A stretch of DNA of 46,939 bases from Candidatus Latescibacterota bacterium. Its GTDB lineage: Bacteria > Krumholzibacteriota > Krumholzibacteriia > WVZY01. The position numbers and the translations under genes are program-made. The notes below the pieces were generated by a model. The model was not told the DNA's origin. It made no database searches and was given only the letters and a program-made list of their open reading frames with translations. Numbering within the stretch: the first letter of the stretch is position 1; every line of letters starts with the position of its first letter. Shown one piece after another: positions 43,832 through 46,939 of this stretch. The stretch lies in contig WVZY01000020.1 in the NCBI GenBank assembly GCA_011772205.1, positions 94,441 to 141,379 of the forward strand, in the 5' to 3' direction.

Positions 43832-44491
43832 TCATTCGTCAGACTTTTCATACAACACGAAGATCCCTTCATCAAACGAAACAGCCCGGCGAAGCCGCAG
43901 TGTTTCACCGATGATATCCGGGATGATCTTCTCATCGGCTCCCCGAACGGAGCAGAAATACCCCGGAGAGGCAAGGAGTGCTTCGATGGCTTCCGCTAGA
44001 TCCGTGGGGTGTGCGACTGCCAACATACCGATGAGCTGAAAAGAGCCCTGGTGATCGGGCAGACGGATGAGATCACGAACATCCGCGTTGATGACCTCAG
44101 CTCCGGAGAGACCCAATTGTTTGATGATCCTATCGAGAAAAAGGGCCTTCCGCTCCTTTCTCTCGATGAGAACCATGGAAAGTCTGGGATTCAGGAGCTT
44201 CCAGATAATGCCCGGAAAACCACCGCCGGGCCCAATATCAAGCACTCTGGCCGAATCCGAGAAACCTTCTAGGCTTATATCCCCCGCTAAAAAATCCCAC
44301 AGGTCCACCGAGAGCCGAATCAACTTTGCCGCTGTTCGCTCGGGATCCCGTTTCGACATCAATCCGAGCGAACGATTCCATGAGAGGAGCTCTTCGAGAT
44401 AGACTCTCAGGTGCTCGGCGTTCAATCGTGGGCTGATATCGGAGATTAGCTGCAGGATATGAGATGGATTCTGGTGATCATCTTTTCGCAT
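43832..44491 (-). CDS. rsmG: 16S rRNA guanine(527)-N7-methyltransferase RsmG (GidB)
   Basis: The enzyme methylates G527 in the 530 loop of 16S rRNA with S-adenosylmethionine. The protein is 219 residues, the usual size. The SAM motif is [12 protein letters not shown], followed by [11 protein letters not shown] and the NADVRDL segment. The family pattern around [13 protein letters not shown] is present, where the usual form is WN-x-x-x-NLT. The usual SRA/arginine segment is changed to [13 protein letters not shown]. The gene overlaps mnmG by 14 bases, the ordinary mnmG-rsmG arrangement. parS sites follow directly downstream. Confidence 0.92.
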   Translation of the reverse strand: MRKDDHQNPSHILQLISDISPRLNAEHLRVYLEELLSWNRSLGLMSKRDPERTAAKLIRLSVDLWDFLAGDISLEGFSDSARVLDIGPGGGFPGIIWKLLNPRLSMVLIERKERKALFLDRIIKQLGLSGAEVINADVRDLIRLPDHQGSFQLIGMLAVAHPTDLAEAIEALLASPGYFCSVRGADEKIIPDIIGETLRLRRAVSFDEGIFVLYEKSDE

Positions 44492-46379
44492 GCTTCACAA
44501 TGCCGCTATCTTCTCGGCGGCTCGCCGCACGTCGTTCTAGCTGGACGACAAGGATGGAAAGATCAGAAGCTCGAACTCCATCTATTCGAGATGCCTGCGC
44601 GACGGTTTCAGGCCGCTTGAGGACGAGCTTCTGACGGGCCTCCGTGCTCAGCCCAGGGATCTCTCCGTATGGGAAGTCCTGCGGAATCGCTTTGGATTCC
44701 ATCTCCCGGATGAAACGGATATCCCGTTGCTGTCGTTCGATATAGCCCGTGTATTTCACTGCACATTCGACGTAGATCTCGGTGCCATCCACCGCCGGAA
44801 GTTTGGGATCTATGATTGGCTGGATATGCCGAAATTTGACTTCGGGACGCTTGAGAACCTGGAACATGGTCGCCGGTTTATTGACCGGCTCCAATCCATA
44901 GGATTCGAAAATCCGATTGCCCTCCGGCATGGGAAAAATCGTTCTTTCCAGGGAGCCAATGATATCCTGCACCCGCCGGGTCCTGGCCTGAACGCGCGCC
45001 CAGACTTCCGGATGGACCAGGCCGAAATCACAGCCATATTTCATCAACCGCTCATCTGCATTATCCTGCCTGAGCAGAAGCCGGAACTCTGCCCGGGATG
45101 TGAACATCCGGTAAGGCTCGTCTATTTCCTTCGTCGTGAGGTCATCGATCAACACACCAATGTATCCCTCATCCCTTCCCGGTACGAATGGTGGTGCATC
45201 TCTGAGCTTCAAAACGGCATTGATTCCCGCGACATACCCCTGGGCTGCGGCTTCTTCATAACCGGATGTGCCATTCACTTGTCCGGCAAAATACAATCCC
45301 TCGATACGCTTGGACTCCATCGTCCGGTACACTTGATCCGGAGGGAAGAAATCGTATTCGACGGCGTAACCGGGCCGAGCGATGATGGCATTCTCGAATC
45401 CCGGAATCGTTTTTACCACTTGCTGCTGAACGTCCTCGGGCAGGCTCGTCGATAAGCCGTTCAAGTAAAGTTCGGGATGATTCCGGCCCTCTGGCTCGAT
45501 GAACAGCTGATGGCGGATTTTGTCAGGGAACCGAACCACTTTGTCCTCGATAGATGGACAGTATCGGGGTCCAATCCCTTTGATTTCCCCGCAATAAAGA
45601 GGAGACCGGTCCAGGTTCTTTCTGATGATATCGTGGGTGTGCTCGTTCGTATGTGTAAGATAGCACATTACTTGGGATTGCGTGATTGCCGCTGTTCGAT
45701 GCGAGAATGGAACCGGATCCACGTCCCCAGGCTGAGGCTCGAAGACGCCCAGATCCACCGTCTGTTCGAGGAGACGAGGGGGTGTTCCGGTTTTTAGCCT
45801 GCCCACCTTAAGTCCTTTATTTTTAAGAGATTCCGACAGCCCCGTGGCGGGTGGATCTCCTTCTCTTCCGCCGGATATCTTTCGCTCGCCAATGTGCATT
45901 AATCCATTGAGGAACGTGCCGGCGGTCAGCACACACGTGCTGGCCATAATGGTGCTCTCGTCTTCCAGCACGACTCCTTTAAATCGGTAATGATCGAACA
46001 GGATATTGCATACTTCCCCCTCGAGGATTTCGAGATCTTCCTGTTTTTCAAGTGCTTCCAGCGCGATTCGATGGTGCTCCGCCTTATCCACCTGTGCCCG
46101 TGGCGACCAAACAGCAGGCCCCTTGGCTTTATTGAGCATTCGGAATTGGATGCCCGATTGGTCGGTTATCCGACCGATCTCACCGCCCAGTGCATCGATC
46201 TCTCTGACCAGGTGCCCTTTGGCCAGACCTCCAACAGCGGGATTACAAGGTGTATGGGCGATTCTATGTTTTTGTAGCGTAACCAGTAACGTCCGCAGCC
46301 CGGAACGAGCGGAGACGAGCGCTGCTTCGCACCCGGCGTGCCCGCCACCGACAACAATCATGTCATAATCAACCTGCAC
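44478..46379 (-). CDS. mnmG: tRNA uridine-5-carboxymethylaminomethyl modification enzyme MnmG (GidA)
   Basis: With MnmE this FAD enzyme adds the carboxymethylaminomethyl group to wobble uridine 34 of certain tRNAs. The protein is 633 residues. The FAD motif is [11 protein letters not shown], followed by [20 protein letters not shown], the GTPPRL segment and the C-terminal [13 protein letters not shown] helix region. The start is GTG at 46377-46379 with GGAG six bases upstream. mnmE precedes it by about 48 bases and rsmG overlaps its end, all on the minus strand. Confidence 0.96.
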   Translation of the reverse strand: MQVDYDMIVVGGGHAGCEAALVSARSGLRTLLVTLQKHRIAHTPCNPAVGGLAKGHLVREIDALGGEIGRITDQSGIQFRMLNKAKGPAVWSPRAQVDKAEHHRIALEALEKQEDLEILEGEVCNILFDHYRFKGVVLEDESTIMASTCVLTAGTFLNGLMHIGERKISGGREGDPPATGLSESLKNKGLKVGRLKTGTPPRLLEQTVDLGVFEPQPGDVDPVPFSHRTAAITQSQVMCYLTHTNEHTHDIIRKNLDRSPLYCGEIKGIGPRYCPSIEDKVVRFPDKIRHQLFIEPEGRNHPELYLNGLSTSLPEDVQQQVVKTIPGFENAIIARPGYAVEYDFFPPDQVYRTMESKRIEGLYFAGQVNGTSGYEEAAAQGYVAGINAVLKLRDAPPFVPGRDEGYIGVLIDDLTTKEIDEPYRMFTSRAEFRLLLRQDNADERLMKYGCDFGLVHPEVWARVQARTRRVQDIIGSLERTIFPMPEGNRIFESYGLEPVNKPATMFQVLKRPEVKFRHIQPIIDPKLPAVDGTEIYVECAVKYTGYIERQQRDIRFIREMESKAIPQDFPYGEIPGLSTEARQKLVLKRPETVAQASRIDGVRASDLSILVVQLERRAASRREDSGIVKHAKR

Positions 46380-46427
46380 TTGTATCTCCAGCAGTTTTAT
46401 TGATAATATGAATATCCAAAATCCTTG

Positions 46428-46939
46428 TTATTTACCAATACAAAACCTGGAAAAAATATTGTCCAGAAGATTTTCCGAGTACCTTTTGCCGGTTGCCTCC
46501 TCGTAACAAGCCAGCAGGTCCCTGATCTCAACGGCGAGGAGCTCGAGGTGCTTACCTTCTTTGAAGCTTTTGGCCAACGATTCCGTGTAATGAGACGCTT
46601 GCTCGAGCAAGGAGACGAGTCTCGAGTTCAGCACGACTCGTTCTCGTGCGATCCAGTTGAGCTGTTCACGCCCAACGGTATCCACCAAAGCTCGTTTGAG
46701 CGATTCGAGCCCTTCCCCGGTTTTCGCAGAAATCTCCAGAGTGCGAAACCGTGGAAACTCACTTTTTATACCGTCGGGCGAAACAACAACCGGCAAATCG
46801 ATTTTATTGAGAACCACAACCGTCCGATCTGGATCGAGCCTATGGATTTTTTCGACAACCTTGTCATCGAGCGCTACGGATCCATCCATAACAAACAGCA
46901 CCAGATCGGCCGCGCCTGCAGCTTCCTCCGCCTTGCCCA
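46428..46939 (-). CDS. mnmE: tRNA modification GTPase MnmE, C-terminal part (5' end beyond window)
   Basis: Only the last 170 or so residues are in the window; the frame stays open to the right edge (EEAAGADLVLFVMDG-like start). GTPase motifs include NKID (VVLNKIDLP) and the SAKTGEGL segment. The helical domain follows, and the protein ends in the diagnostic LLDNIFSRFCIGK, whose cysteine and final Gly-Lys are characteristic of MnmE. It works with MnmG, encoded just downstream. The internal GTG at 46901 is not a real start. Confidence 0.95.
   Translation of the reverse strand, partial: GKAEEAAGAADLVLFVMDGSVALDDKVVEKIHRLDPDRTVVVLNKIDLPVVVSPDGIKSEFPRFRTLEISAKTGEGLESLKRALVDTVGREQLNWIARERVVLNSRLVSLLEQASHYTESLAKSFKEGKHLELLAVEIRDLLACYEEATGKRYSENLLDNIFSRFCIGK

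Noticed and set aside
44727-45455. Open frame of 242 codons on the plus strand
   Set aside because: Antisense to mnmG, which is certain; it has no protein features of its own.
1-46939. CRISPR array, prophage or integrated element
   Set aside because: No regularly spaced direct repeats, integrase, transposase or phage structural gene was found; the window is mostly housekeeping and envelope genes.

Overview
The window looks like a chromosomal segment of a diderm (Gram-negative-type) bacterium. Evidence for an outer membrane is direct: several lipoproteins with clear lipoboxes, beta-barrel proteins, a TonB-dependent-receptor-like protein and three parvulin-type envelope chaperones. The housekeeping genes are complete and vertically organised. 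GC content is moderate and non-ATG starts (GTG and TTG) are common. Gene order and families do not match a well-known genus; a poorly cultured lineage is likely, but I cannot name it. Almost all genes lie on the minus strand.

Right end (38.8-46.9 kb), transcribed leftward: mnmE (3' part), mnmG, rsmG, a beta-helix lipoprotein, parA, parB, an M23 endopeptidase and a bactofilin. This is the classic origin-proximal tRNA-modification and chromosome-partition block. Two parS-like ParB sites lie just downstream of rsmG. A cluster of four DnaA-box-like 9-mers with an AT-rich stretch lies at 38.57-38.69 kb. Transcription polarity suggests that the main origin may lie to the right of the window.

The most notable item is at 38217-38432 (+). 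It is a 71-residue glutaredoxin-like selenoprotein gene whose catalytic position is an in-frame TGA (motif T-U-P-Y-T), so ordinary gene calling breaks it. It has an ideal ribosome binding site and sits between the MoxR operon and the DnaA-box cluster.

Middle (27-38 kb): a MoxR - DUF58 - BatA-like von Willebrand operon. Next comes a three-gene carbohydrate operon: an LsrF-type aldolase/thiolase, ribulose-phosphate epimerase, and a class II aldolase fused to a short-chain dehydrogenase. Facing it is a translationally coupled outer-membrane pair, a small barrel protein and a TonB-dependent-receptor-like protein.

8.5-26.6 kb: mfd, three consecutive parvulin isomerases (SurA/PrsA type), an S4-domain protein and pdxA. 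Then ftsE, ftsX and an EnvC-like activator; then holB, ricT, metG, a TatD-radical SAM fusion and a zinc-ribbon protein. The zinc-ribbon gene is followed by an NAD-dependent epimerase.

Left end (0-7.4 kb): a plus-strand thioredoxin-TPR gene and dinB. Divergent from dinB are rsmA, a large outer-membrane barrel and three tandem related lipoproteins, two of which share a 115-bp identical block. Three kinds of short dispersed repeat occupy intergenic gaps (5.9-6.1, 7.4, 26.8-26.9 and 42.0-42.1 kb). No tRNA, rRNA, CRISPR array, transposase or phage gene was seen.
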